Under the pieces are notes generated by a model that was not told the DNA's origin, made no database searches, and saw nothing but the letters and a program-made list of their open reading frames with translations. A stretch of 64,000 nt of DNA from Rhodococcus sp. G-MC3 (GTDB lineage: Bacteria > Actinomycetota > Actinomycetes > Mycobacteriales > Mycobacteriaceae), in NCBI RefSeq assembly GCF_030063335.1, contig NZ_JASISW010000013.1, positions 1-64,000 of the forward strand, given 5' to 3'. Made by a program: the position numbers and the translations under genes. Positions 7,707 through 16,432 of this stretch are shown piece by piece (position 1 is the first letter of the stretch; every line of letters begins with the position of its first letter).

Positions 7707-8296
7707 TTGAGCACGAAGCCGTCCGCGTCCACGGTCACCGACGAACTGGAGACCGGCGAGAGGACATGGATGCCATCAGCCCCACTGCTGTAGGTGAGGT
7801 TGGCTTCCTGGATGCTCAAGTCGAGCAGATTCACGTAGACGACGGGCACCTGCTGGTCGATCGAGTCGGTGTGCAATCCGAGCCTGCGGATCGGCAGAGT
7901 GTTGAAGAACGGGCTGAGCACGACGTCGACATCCAGCGCACCGTGGTAGGTCGATCGCTGGTGGTTAGACGAATTCTCGACCATCCAGTAGCCCTCGTCG
8001 TCGAGGCTGACCGATGCCTGCTTCTCGCCGCCTGCGACGAAGGTACGCAGCGAAAGCCTGCGGGTTACACCGGTCTCGTCTGTCACCAGGTCGTATGAGG
8101 CACTGAATGCGGGATGCTCGTCGCACGCGCCGCCGATGATGCGTCCAGCGGCCTTGATGCGGTTGCCGTTGAGCTGAACGCGAACCGACTCCATCCGGGG
8201 GGCATCGTGCGCTCGCCACGTCAGAATTGCCGGCCAGGACCCTGTCGACTGCGCTGGGGCGGAAGCGCGTTCTACACCCGATGTTGGAGTGGTCAC
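7679..8296 (-). CDS. Putative glycolipid-binding domain protein
   Basis: 205 residues from GTG 8296; an ATG at 8365 in the same frame would add 23 less convincing residues. The sequence from ILTWRAHDAPRMESVRV through FSASYDLVTDETG, WMVENSS, LDVDVVLSPFFNTLPIRRL and FVLNYPGLAERI matches the pattern of the putative glycolipid-binding family (spot 14-like beta-rich domain). Molecular function is not established. The conserved D-V-x-x-S-P-x-x-N-T-L-P-I-R motif is intact. The 3' end overlaps tyrA by 28 nt on the opposite strand. Confidence 0.7.
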   Translation of the reverse strand: MTTPTSGVERASAPAQSTGSWPAILTWRAHDAPRMESVRVQLNGNRIKAAGRIIGGACDEHPAFSASYDLVTDETGVTRRLSLRTFVAGGEKQASVSLDDEGYWMVENSSNHQRSTYHGALDVDVVLSPFFNTLPIRRLGLHTDSIDQQVPVVYVNLLDLSIQEANLTYSSGADGIHVLSPVSSSSVTVDADGFVLNYPGLAERI

Positions 8297-8455
8297 TCGA
8301 CTACGGTAGGCGACAGCCCGGTCAGAAGACCAAGCGGTAGTGACTTTTATGGCCACCGAGCCCATGCCGGTACCCGGTTCTGCAGGCTTTGAACCAAGGA
8401 ATCCCCACTTGGCCGAACCAGTTCACGTGGCATCGATTACATCCACGTCACTACT

Positions 8456-8788
8456 GTGTACCTCGTGACTGCAGGTGGCTTCGACTTCGCGCACTCCGAG
8501 CAGGCCGCGAAAAGTCGACACGACAAGGCAACGGCCCTCGCCCGCTACATCTGGGAGCGTGGCATCGACAGCGGGGAACTGCTCGCCCTGCCCGATGCGA
8601 CACGTCGAAAGCTGGCCAGGGCCGCCGACCTCAGTCCGCCCAGCACGATGGAGACGTGGACGATCGCCGCCGAACTGCTCGATCAGAAGAGCGCTTGGGC
8701 ACAGGACAATGCGGCCCATCCGTCGGCGACTCCTGCGCACGCCGACGAGAAGATCATGTGGGTGAAGCCGCCGATTGCGCCCTGGTAG
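8456..8788 (+). CDS. Hypothetical protein, conserved-looking
   Basis: 110 residues; GTG 8456 or GTG 8465 could start it, with no clear ribosome binding site. Soluble, with an amphipathic central part (ALARYIWERGIDSGELLALPDATRRKLARAADL) and a C-terminal MWVKPPIAPW tail. I do not recognise the family. Third-position GC and amino-acid composition look like real coding sequence, and it is convergent with the ABC exporter operon. Could be a small regulatory or chaperone-like protein; nothing in the sequence decides. Confidence 0.6.
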   Translation: MYLVTAGGFDFAHSEQAAKSRHDKATALARYIWERGIDSGELLALPDATRRKLARAADLSPPSTMETWTIAAELLDQKSAWAQDNAAHPSATPAHADEKIMWVKPPIAPW

Positions 8789-8789
8789 T

Positions 8790-8844
8790 GCGGCTTTGCC
8801 GCCCGTGAGCACTTATGCACGCGCCAATGTACCTAAACGCTCAC
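8790..8844 (-). repeat. Composite 3'-end palindromic element, degenerate copy
   Basis: A 40-nt unit (8805-8844) with perfect 6-bp ends GTGAGC...GCTCAC and only partial pairing inside, then two bases, then mini-hairpin GCGGC-AAA-GCCGC (8802-8790, minus sense). The stop codon of the ABC exporter gene (TGA, complement of 8841-8843) lies at offsets 2-4 of the unit. It has the same length, edges and spacing as the five better copies elsewhere in the window. Confidence 0.7.
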
Positions 8845-10628
8845 GGGCTGCGGAGCAGCGCTCCAGGCCCGATCACGTCCGAGGGCCGCCCGTCTTCGAC
8901 AATCGTCCCGTTCGCCATCACCAGCACCCTGTCGGCGATGGCGACAGTCGAGAGTCGGTGCGCGATGATCAGTGCCGTCCGACCGTGCAGGATCGTCTCG
9001 AGCGCACGCTGGACGAGCAATTCGCCGGGGATGTCGAGGCTGGACGTTGCCTCGTCGAGCACGATCACCGCGGGCGCAGCCAGGAACACCCGAGCGAACG
9101 CGACGAGTTGGCGCTGCCCCGAGCTGAGTCGGCCGCCGCGCTTGCGCACGTCGGTGTCGATGCCGTTCGGCAGGGTGGAGATGAACTCGGTCAGCCCGAC
9201 GGCTTCTGCTGCGGCAGCGACCTCGGCATCTGTCGCGGACGGCTTGCCGAGGCGGATGTTGTCGGCCACGGAACCGGAGAACAGGAACGACTCCTGCGTC
9301 ACCATGACGATGTGCTCGCGCATGTTTTCGTCACCAAGGGTGCGCAGGTCGATGCCGTCGAGACTGACGGTTCCCGCCGTCGGATCGTAGAACCGTGCAA
9401 GAAGCTTTGCCAACGTGGACTTTCCGGCACCGGTGGCTCCGACCAACGCCACGACTCGACCCGCGGGGACATGCAGCGAGAACTCGGGAAGTACAACGCG
9501 GTCGGCACCGTAGGCGAACTCCACCTTGTCGAAATCGAGTTCACCCCGAGCCGCGGCGAGACGCACCGGGTTGCTCGGCGACTCCACCGACGGCTGTTCT
9601 TCCAGTACTCCCGAGATCTTCTCGAGCGCGGCAGCAGCAGACTGGTAGGAGTTGAACACCTGAGCCAGCTCGTCCAGAGGTCCGTAGAACCTGCGCAGGT
9701 ACAGGACGTAGGCCGCGAGCACACCGATGTCCATGTGGCCGTTGATCACTCGGTAACTCCCGAACACCACGATGACTGCGAGCGTGAGGTTACCGATCCA
9801 CCGGACGATGCCGGTGTAGCTGGCCATACCGCGCAGCGCAGCCGTCGTCGCATCGCGGTATTGGGTGTCTTCCGTCTCGAGAATTGCGTTGTTGCGACCT
9901 TCGCGACGGAACACCTGGACTGCGCGAATTCCGCCCATCGACTCCACGAAGTGGACGACGACCTTGGCGATTGCGACGCGGGTGCGGCGGTAGTCGCTGC
10001 GTTGCTCGCGCTGCGACCACCGGGTGACGAGTACGAGCGGGATGAAGCCTGCAAGCACGATCAACGCAAGTGGCACATCGAGATACACGAGAATCACCGC
10101 GATACTGACGATCGACAGCACCGCGGACAAGGCGTCGTTCAACGCACTTTCGAGCAGTGTCTGCAGTGACTCCACATCGCTGGTGAGTCGAGAAATCAAC
10201 CGTCCCGAGGTGTACTTCTCATGAAACGAGAGGCTCAACTTCTGCGCATGGGTGAATACACGTCGGCGCAGATCGAACAGAATCGACTGGCTCAGTCTGC
10301 CCGAGACCATCAGGAACCAGTACGTGGTGATCGCACCGAGAATCCCGAATGCGCTGTACCCGAGCACCGCCGACACCAGTGGAGCCCAATTGCCGTCCAC
10401 TGCCGCCGAGACGCCGTTGTCCAGCGCGTACGCGATGAACAACGGCCCGGCAACGAACGCGAGGTTGTCGACGATGATGATCGCGAGCGCCAACAGCGCC
10501 TGCTTGCGATACGGCCTGATCAGCGATATCAACAGTCGCCTCGATCGGCCGGCGAGGATCGTGTTACCGCTGGAATCGACTGTGGAATCTTCGTTTCCGG
10601 TTCCACGCCAATCAGTCTGGTCAGCCAT
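8841..10628 (-). CDS. ABC exporter, fused permease/ATPase subunit 2
   Basis: 595 residues. Six-helix type IV exporter membrane domain (about 40-325) followed by an ABC domain with Walker A GATGAGKST, Q-loop VTQESFLF, signature LSSGQRQ, Walker B VIVLDEATSSLD and switch His AHRLS. The ATG overlaps the stop of the upstream partner by 8 nt, so the two half-transporters are translated as a pair and likely form a heterodimer, as in mycobacterial Rv1272c/Rv1273c-type exporters. Substrate unknown; lipids or drugs are typical. Its TGA stop is embedded in a palindromic repeat. Confidence 0.9.
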   Translation of the reverse strand: MADQTDWRGTGNEDSTVDSSGNTILAGRSRRLLISLIRPYRKQALLALAIIIVDNLAFVAGPLFIAYALDNGVSAAVDGNWAPLVSAVLGYSAFGILGAITTYWFLMVSGRLSQSILFDLRRRVFTHAQKLSLSFHEKYTSGRLISRLTSDVESLQTLLESALNDALSAVLSIVSIAVILVYLDVPLALIVLAGFIPLVLVTRWSQREQRSDYRRTRVAIAKVVVHFVESMGGIRAVQVFRREGRNNAILETEDTQYRDATTAALRGMASYTGIVRWIGNLTLAVIVVFGSYRVINGHMDIGVLAAYVLYLRRFYGPLDELAQVFNSYQSAAAALEKISGVLEEQPSVESPSNPVRLAAARGELDFDKVEFAYGADRVVLPEFSLHVPAGRVVALVGATGAGKSTLAKLLARFYDPTAGTVSLDGIDLRTLGDENMREHIVMVTQESFLFSGSVADNIRLGKPSATDAEVAAAAEAVGLTEFISTLPNGIDTDVRKRGGRLSSGQRQLVAFARVFLAAPAVIVLDEATSSLDIPGELLVQRALETILHGRTALIIAHRLSTVAIADRVLVMANGTIVEDGRPSDVIGPGALLRSP

Positions 10629-12411
10629 CGATCGACCCCATCACGTGGCGGTACTTCGCCGACGTCGCCAACAATCGTTCGTGCGTACCCTGTTCCACGA
10701 TTGTTCCGTTCTCGAGATGCAGCACTCGGTCGGCAAGGGCGGCGGTGGACGGTCGATGCGCGACGAGCAGTGTCGTCGAGTGCGTCAGAACTCGTCGTAA
10801 ATCTTCTTGAACAAGCGCTTCGGTGCCGACGTCCAACGCCGAGAGCGGGTCGTCGAGCACCAGAATTCGCGGCTTTCCGAGAACTGCTCTCGCCAACGCC
10901 AGTCGCTGACGCTGCCCGCCGGACAAGCTCATGCCCTGCTCACCGATCCGAGTGTTGATACCCCACGGCAGTGTCTCGACAAACTCTCGGGCGTGTGCGA
11001 TGTCGAGTGCCTCGTCGACGTCGGCATGAGTGGCTGCCGGCCGACCGAGCGCAATGTTCTCGCGCACGCTGGCCGAGAACAGCACCGGATCCTCGAACGC
11101 CACCGACACGACCGAGCGCAAGTCCGCCAACGACAACGTCCTGATGTCGATTCCATCGATTGTCACCGAACCTGCCGTGACGTCGAACAACCTCGGTACC
11201 AAGTTGGTGAGCGCGGTCTTGCCGCTACCCGTGACGCCGACCAGCGCGACGATCTCACCTGGCTCGATACGGAAGTCGACGCCGGTGAGAAGCGGGGCGG
11301 TGGCGTCGGGGAACGTGAATCCGACGCCACGAAATTCCAGTACCCCTCGCACGTTCTGCGGCAGCACAACGGGATTGACGGGTTCGGTGATCGTTTCCGG
11401 GGTATCCATGATCTCCCAGTAGCGATCCGCTGCAGTGCGCGCGTTGTTGAGCTCGGCCAGCAAGAAGCCGAAAGATTCGATGGGCCACAGCAGAAACGCC
11501 ACGATCGCCATTGCCGCGACGAGCATGCCTGCCGTCATGGTTCCCTGAACGATCGAATATCCACCGAACGCGAGCATCGCACCGATTCCGATCGGCGGGA
11601 TGCCGACGATCAGCGACCACAGGATTGCGAGGTAGCGGACCTTCTTCATCTCGGTCCCGCGCAGCGTTGCAGCGCCGCGCAGGAACCTGCGGCCCAGGTG
11701 CGCGCTGCGCCCGAACGCCTTCAGGACACGGATGCCCTGGATCGACTCCTCGACGGTGGTGGTGACATCGCCCGCTTGATCCTGGGCGTCGCGCGCAACG
11801 ACGCGGTACAGCCCTTCGAATCGAGTGCAGATGATCACCAACGGAATTGCGGTCACCGACATGACGAGCCCGAGTTGCCAGGACTGAACGAACAGCACAC
11901 CGAGACCGACAACCAAGGTGACTGTATTGATGATGATGAACGGGCCGACGAACGCGACGAACCGACGCAGCGACGACAGGTCCGAAATCGCGCGCGAGAG
12001 CAGCTGGCCGGATTCCCAACCCTCGTGCGCCGATACCGAGAGCCTCTGCAACTTGTCGAACACCGCTGCGCGGGCTGATATCTCGAACTGACTCGACGGC
12101 GCGGACACCAGGTAACGACGAACCCAGATACCGAGGGCATCGATGGTTCCCAAAAGGACTATGAGAGCGGCAGGCCACCAGATCGCGGAGAAATCGCCGT
12201 CGGTGATCGGACCGTCGATGACGCCCTGAATCACCAGCGGAATCACGAGGCCGGTCAGTGTGGCGATCAATGAGACCGTGATCGACAGCGTGAAGTGCCA
12301 CCGGTACGGCGCGAGGAACGGAAGAAACCGGGCCAGCGAGCTTCGGGTGCCGCGCTGGCGGTTCGACTGTTCGGCCGTTGTCGTCCGACTTTCGAGAACA
12401 CCCGTGGACAC
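10621..12411 (-). CDS. ABC exporter, fused permease/ATPase subunit 1
   Basis: 596 residues from GTG 12411, chosen because AAGGAGA precedes it at normal spacing; longer in-frame starts lack this. Membrane domain about 25-320, ABC domain with Walker A GVTGSGKTA, signature LSGGQRQRLA and His in VAHRPST. In place of the canonical Walker B catalytic Glu the sequence reads ILVLDDPLSALD, so this half has Asp where its partner has Glu. That is the usual asymmetry of heterodimeric exporters with one degenerate ATP site. Confidence 0.9.
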   Translation of the reverse strand: MSTGVLESRTTTAEQSNRQRGTRSSLARFLPFLAPYRWHFTLSITVSLIATLTGLVIPLVIQGVIDGPITDGDFSAIWWPAALIVLLGTIDALGIWVRRYLVSAPSSQFEISARAAVFDKLQRLSVSAHEGWESGQLLSRAISDLSSLRRFVAFVGPFIIINTVTLVVGLGVLFVQSWQLGLVMSVTAIPLVIICTRFEGLYRVVARDAQDQAGDVTTTVEESIQGIRVLKAFGRSAHLGRRFLRGAATLRGTEMKKVRYLAILWSLIVGIPPIGIGAMLAFGGYSIVQGTMTAGMLVAAMAIVAFLLWPIESFGFLLAELNNARTAADRYWEIMDTPETITEPVNPVVLPQNVRGVLEFRGVGFTFPDATAPLLTGVDFRIEPGEIVALVGVTGSGKTALTNLVPRLFDVTAGSVTIDGIDIRTLSLADLRSVVSVAFEDPVLFSASVRENIALGRPAATHADVDEALDIAHAREFVETLPWGINTRIGEQGMSLSGGQRQRLALARAVLGKPRILVLDDPLSALDVGTEALVQEDLRRVLTHSTTLLVAHRPSTAALADRVLHLENGTIVEQGTHERLLATSAKYRHVMGSIDG

Positions 12412-12594
12412 GTTTTTCTCCTTACATGCTGTGGAATGCATGGTTTCACTCCGGCAGCCCTCCGACCAACCGATTTTTCTCGTGCGGCATTCCACGCACC
12501 GGTGTGTGTGGCAGAACCTGTCGGAGTTCTCGAGTAACGTTCTGCATGAGTTTTGGCCTGCATTGGAAGTCGTTGCTGCAAGAGAAGGGTGCCC

Positions 12595-13773
12595 GTGAGT
12601 TCACGATCGATGGTCGGGCTGTTCGCCGGGATCGGCGGGCTCGAGTTGGGGCTCTCGGAGCAGGGCTGGTCGACAGAATTGCTGTGCGAGATCGATCCGG
12701 GTGCAGGCGCTGTCCTCGGTGCACAGTTCCCCGGCGTCCCCTTGGCCACCGATGTGACCAAGCTGCGGGCATTGCCGCCGGAAACCGAACTCGTCGCCGC
12801 CGGCTTTCCGTGTCAGGACCTGTCGCAAGCCGGTCGTACCGCAGGCATCACCGGTGCGCGGTCGGGCCTGGTCGACGAGGTATTCAGGCTGGTCAAGCGT
12901 CGCAACGGCCCGCGGTGGCTACTTATCGAGAACGTTCCGTTCATGCTGCAACTCGGCCGGGGTGCAGCAATGAAACACATCACCGACGCATTGTCCGATC
13001 TCGGCTACATGTGGGCCTACCGCGTCGTCGACGCCCGGTCGTTCGGGCTTCCGCAACGCCGCCAACGCGTGCTGATGCTCGCATCGCGCACCGAGGATCC
13101 CCGCGAGGTTCTGTTCTCCCAGGACGAAGGACCGGTGCCCGACGGTGACCCGTCCGATCAGCCGTGCGGCTTCTACTGGACCGAGGGCACCCGCGGCCTC
13201 GGCTGGGCGGTCAATGCGGTTCCGACGCTCAAGGGTGGCTCGTCCATCGGCATCGCCAGTCCGCCTGCAATCCGATTGCCATCCGGCGAGATCGTCACGC
13301 CCGGCATCGTCGGCGCCGAGCGGCTTCAGGGGTTCGATCCCGATTGGACAGCGCCCGCGTTGGCGCTGCCTGGTGTGCGCGCCGGGCATCGGTGGAAGCT
13401 CGTCGGCAACGCGGTCAGCGTGCGGATGGCGTCGTGGGTGGCCTCTCAACTCGAGCGCCCGCAGCTCCACGACGACTCCGACGACGTCGAACTGATGCCG
13501 GGGCAAGCGTGGCCTACCGCTGCATGGGGATCCAACGGCTCGGCGTACCGCGTGCACCGATCGACGTGGCCGGTCCACGAACCGTACGAGAACCTCAGCG
13601 ACTTCCTCGACGACTCGAAGTTGCTGTCCGCCCGGGCCACTGCCGGGTTCCTCAAGCGCGCCCGGATGGGCAATCTGCGGTTCGTGCCGGGATTCCTCGA
13701 CGACGTCGAATCTCATCTGGACCGCATGGGCGGTCATCCCAGCCCCACATCCCGAGCGGCCCCGGCAGCATGA
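12595..13773 (+). CDS. DNA (cytosine-5) methyltransferase
   Basis: 392 residues from GTG 12595 (AGAAGGG upstream). Ordered C5-methyltransferase motifs: I VGLFAGIGG (7-15), II CEIDPG, IV GFPCQDLSQAG with catalytic Cys73, VI ENVPF, VIII QRRQRVL, a target-recognition region, IX ERLQGF and X GNAVSV. It transfers methyl from SAM to cytosine C5 at an unknown site. The start of the next gene overlaps its stop (ATGA) and a Vsr endonuclease follows, so this is the modification part of a type II restriction-modification cassette. Divergent from the ABC exporter. Confidence 0.93.
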   Translation: MSSRSMVGLFAGIGGLELGLSEQGWSTELLCEIDPGAGAVLGAQFPGVPLATDVTKLRALPPETELVAAGFPCQDLSQAGRTAGITGARSGLVDEVFRLVKRRNGPRWLLIENVPFMLQLGRGAAMKHITDALSDLGYMWAYRVVDARSFGLPQRRQRVLMLASRTEDPREVLFSQDEGPVPDGDPSDQPCGFYWTEGTRGLGWAVNAVPTLKGGSSIGIASPPAIRLPSGEIVTPGIVGAERLQGFDPDWTAPALALPGVRAGHRWKLVGNAVSVRMASWVASQLERPQLHDDSDDVELMPGQAWPTAAWGSNGSAYRVHRSTWPVHEPYENLSDFLDDSKLLSARATAGFLKRARMGNLRFVPGFLDDVESHLDRMGGHPSPTSRAAPAA

Positions 13774-14597
13774 GCGATCAGCTGTTTCCCGATCCGCCCG
13801 CGCTGGCTCGGCCCTTGGCGTTGGCGGGCAACAAGCCCGCACCCGACGCCGATCGCAGCGACAAGAAGAACTACGCGCAACGACTGTCGAACCACCTGGC
13901 TCAAACCGTCGCCGACGCCCTGCGGCCGCACTACCCGAACATCACTCCCGACGCGTGGGGCGTCGGGCAGGAAGCGCAGGTCGACGTCGCGAAAGGACGC
14001 AAAAGACTCGACGTCAAAGCTCTCGATCCGACGCTCGGGCTCATCCTGTGCGTGTCGATCAAGACCTACAGCTTCCGTGACTTCAGCCCACGGACCGGAA
14101 AGTTCGGGCGCTGGACCAAAAACATCGTGCGCAACGACCACGAATTGCGCGGCGAAGCGATGGTTCTCCACCAGCGTCAGCCCTACAGCGTGCTCATCGC
14201 CGTCATGTTCGAACCGTTTGCCACATGCGACGACGGTGACGCCTCCAAGGCCAGCGATACCGGCAAGTCGTCGTTCGCCCATCACGTGACCACGCTCTCC
14301 AAGCGATCCGGCCGCGGTAAGCGAGCAGTCGTCGGTGGCCCGAGCAAGATGTGGGTCGACCTCGGCGCCGAGGACACCCGCTACGACCTGTTCGAGAAAG
14401 TCTTCATCGGGCTGTACGACACCGACGGCACAGTGCGCTTCTTCGACGTCGACGAGTCGCCGCCGCGCAACGGGCGCCCGACGGACGCGCAGACGCTGGG
14501 GTTCGAGGACTTCGTCGCGCTCGTCCACGGGGAGGTCGAGCGTCGCAACAAGTTCGCGCCCACGTGGTCCGAGCCCGAGGACAGTGAAGACGGTTAA
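13770..14597 (+). CDS. Candidate type II restriction endonuclease, family not recognised
   Basis: 275 residues from ATG 13770, overlapping the methyltransferase stop by 4 nt. I do not recognise a named family. The region 68-99 has a layout compatible with a PD-(D/E)xK nuclease core: Glu68, then RLDVKA (Asp81), then a hydrophobic strand ending VSIK (Lys99, with Ser in the usual Glu/Gln place). A long basic middle (SKRSGRGKRAVV) and C-terminal FIGLYDTDGTVRFFDVDE follow. Position between a C5 methyltransferase and Vsr argues strongly for the cognate restriction enzyme. Recognition site unknown. Confidence 0.65.
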   Translation: MSDQLFPDPPALARPLALAGNKPAPDADRSDKKNYAQRLSNHLAQTVADALRPHYPNITPDAWGVGQEAQVDVAKGRKRLDVKALDPTLGLILCVSIKTYSFRDFSPRTGKFGRWTKNIVRNDHELRGEAMVLHQRQPYSVLIAVMFEPFATCDDGDASKASDTGKSSFAHHVTTLSKRSGRGKRAVVGGPSKMWVDLGAEDTRYDLFEKVFIGLYDTDGTVRFFDVDESPPRNGRPTDAQTLGFEDFVALVHGEVERRNKFAPTWSEPEDSEDG

Positions 14598-14606
14598 TGT
14601 CAAAGG

Positions 14607-15014
14607 GTGGACAAGCCACTGACCGACGCCGCCACCAGCGCGCGGCTCAGCAAGCAACGCAGGCGAGATACCAAACCCGAGGTTGCGCTTCGCCGTGAAC
14701 TGCACAGCCGTGGTCTGCGTTATTTTGTCGACCGGGCACCGCTGAAAGGTCTGAGGCGTCGGGCAGATCTTGTCTTCCCTCGTCGAAAGGTCGCGGTCTA
14801 TGTCGACGGATGCTTCTGGCACAGCTGCCCCGTTCACTCCACGAAACCGCGCAACAACGCGCAGTGGTGGGCTGACAAGTTGGCAGGCAACGTAGCTCGT
14901 GATCGCGATACCGATGTGCGCCTCGCGGCCGAAGGATGGACCGTCGTGCGGGTGTGGGAGCACGAGCCGGCGGGCGAGGCTGCCGACAAGGTGGAGCTAA
15001 AGTTGAACCAGTGA
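14607..15014 (+). CDS. vsr: Very short patch repair endonuclease Vsr
   Basis: 135 residues from GTG 14607, ten bases after the candidate nuclease. Matches Vsr: DTKPEVALRRELHSRGLRY near the start, catalytic Asp54 in RRADLVFP, YVDGCFWHSCPVH (His72 and zinc ligands), WWADKLAGNVARDRD, and VVRVWEHE. Vsr nicks T:G mismatches arising from deamination of 5-methylcytosine, which fits a C5 methyltransferase in the same operon. Confidence 0.93.
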   Translation: MDKPLTDAATSARLSKQRRRDTKPEVALRRELHSRGLRYFVDRAPLKGLRRRADLVFPRRKVAVYVDGCFWHSCPVHSTKPRNNAQWWADKLAGNVARDRDTDVRLAAEGWTVVRVWEHEPAGEAADKVELKLNQ

Positions 15015-15676
15015 CGCAACGGAGAGTCACCGTACTGACGGTGTTACTGGTGGTCGCCGGGTTGCTGTACTCAGCGTGGGTGGCGGAGTTCTTTCTCGAT
15101 ACCGGGCTCGACCCGACCCATTCTTTTCTCAGCGAGCTGGACGCGTCCGATCAGCCGTATAGAGATTTCTTCAGTACCGCGGATCTGATCACGGGGTTGC
15201 TCCTGATCGCGGCATCGGCGATCGGAATGTGGGCATTGGCCCGCACGCGGTTCACCAGCACCGGCTGGATCGCTGTCGGGATCTTCGGCGCCGCGACGAT
15301 CGCCGATTCGCAGCTGCCGATCGAGTGTGTCGCCGAGAACGACCCGACCTGCCCGGTCGAGCCGAGCGGCCTGTTCCCCCAGCTGCATCACATTCACGCG
15401 CTGACCAGCACGATCGCGGTGTTTGCTGTGTTCACCGCGATCGTGGCATTCACGGTCGCGGCATTCCGCTACCGGACGCTTCCTCTACTCCGCACCGCCG
15501 GATTGGCCGTGCTGATTGTCACCTCGCTCGCCACCGCCTGGCTGATGATCGCCGACAACCTCCCCGGCACCTACAGTCTCGGGCTCGCACAACGGATCCA
15601 AGTGTCAGGAATGTCGCTGTACCTGGCAGTGCTCGGGTTCGCCGTTCTCAGACCGGGAGTACCGCTGACCAGGTAG
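15011..15676 (+). CDS. DUF998-like six-helix membrane protein
   Basis: 221 residues from GTG 15011, overlapping the vsr stop (GTGA). About six hydrophobic helices; a conserved-looking loop near residue 35 (FLDTGLDPTHSFLSELDA) and a second loop with two cysteines (CVAENDPTCPVE), followed by LHHIHALTS. This pattern fits DUF998-type proteins, whose function is unknown. The overlap makes it the fourth member of the restriction-modification transcript, though this may be chance operon fusion. Confidence 0.7.
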   Translation: MTQRRVTVLTVLLVVAGLLYSAWVAEFFLDTGLDPTHSFLSELDASDQPYRDFFSTADLITGLLLIAASAIGMWALARTRFTSTGWIAVGIFGAATIADSQLPIECVAENDPTCPVEPSGLFPQLHHIHALTSTIAVFAVFTAIVAFTVAAFRYRTLPLLRTAGLAVLIVTSLATAWLMIADNLPGTYSLGLAQRIQVSGMSLYLAVLGFAVLRPGVPLTR

Positions 15677-15687
15677 CTTTCCTCAGT

Positions 15688-15927
15688 ATGTCGGGTAAAG
15701 ATCGCATACTGAGCTTCCTGAAGACGCATTGGATTCCAATTATCCTGGTCATCCTCGCGGTGGTGTTCATCGCCGAGAATCGCTACCGCACCACCATCGA
15801 ACTATTCTGGCTGCAGATCAGCTCACCACTGTGGTTGATTTTGCTGGTGCTGTTCGCTGTCGGTTTTGCAGCCGGGCGGCTGAGTGCTCGACGGCGCAGT
15901 GATCGACAGGCGCGGGTGAAGAAATAG
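15688..15927 (+). CDS. LapA-domain-like small membrane protein
   Basis: 79 residues from ATG 15688. Two hydrophobic helices (about 13-30 and 43-62) separated by ENRYRTTIELFWLQ, ending in a basic RLSARRRSDRQARVKK tail. This matches the short LapA/DUF1049 topology. In Gram-negatives LapA acts in LPS assembly; in this lineage the role is unknown. Confidence 0.65.
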   Translation: MSGKDRILSFLKTHWIPIILVILAVVFIAENRYRTTIELFWLQISSPLWLILLVLFAVGFAAGRLSARRRSDRQARVKK

Positions 15928-15937
15928 ACTGCGGTGC

Positions 15938-16432
15938 ATGTCGTTCACCGCAACCGCACTCGAAGGCTCGAAGACCGATCAGTACGAGCAGCTGGTCCAG
16001 CAGGCTCGGGCCCTCGTCGACGGAGAGTCCGACCGCATCGCCAATGCCGCCAACATCTCGGCGCTCGTCTATCACGCTCTCCCCGAGGTCAACTGGGCCG
16101 GTTTTTACCTGTACGACGGCACCGAACTGGTTGTCGGCCCATTCCAGGGGCAGCCCGCATGTGTACGGATCGCACTGGACAAGGGCGTCTGTGGCGCCGC
16201 AGCAACGACGCGGAAGACGCAGCGAATCGCTGACGTCCACGCTTTCCCCGGCCACATCGCGTGCGACGCAGCGACGCGTTCGGAGGTGGTTGTCCCGTTG
16301 TACGACGGAGAGACCCTCGTCGGCGTCTTCGATCTGGACAGCCCGGTCTCGAATCGATTCGACGCCGAAGACCAGGCAGGCCTCGAAGCTATTGCCTCGA
16401 TTTTCACCCAATCACTGAACAACACAGTCTGA
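15938..16432 (+). CDS. msrC: Free methionine-(R)-sulfoxide reductase (GAF domain)
   Basis: 164 residues, a single GAF domain. The fRMsr signature is present: VNWAGFYLY, GPFQGQPACVRI (Cys75), GVCGAAA (Cys85) and VHAFPGHIACDAATRSE (Cys109), the three cysteines used in catalysis and resolution. It reduces free Met-R-sulfoxide to methionine in the cytoplasm. The 3' end overlaps the convergent dihydroxyacetone kinase gene by 21 nt. Confidence 0.9.
   Translation: MSFTATALEGSKTDQYEQLVQQARALVDGESDRIANAANISALVYHALPEVNWAGFYLYDGTELVVGPFQGQPACVRIALDKGVCGAAATTRKTQRIADVHAFPGHIACDAATRSEVVVPLYDGETLVGVFDLDSPVSNRFDAEDQAGLEAIASIFTQSLNNTV

Noticed and set aside
8775..10169. Plus-strand open frame over the ABC exporter
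   Set aside because: Antisense to an exporter with all ABC motifs; no domain pattern of its own.
10807..12078. Plus-strand open frame of 423 codons over the second ABC subunit
   Set aside because: Same reason: mirror of a well-supported gene.
12412..12594. Possible small gene between the ABC exporter and the methyltransferase
   Set aside because: Open frames here are extensions of the two flanking genes; the clear ribosome binding sites place both starts inside and leave a plain divergent promoter region.
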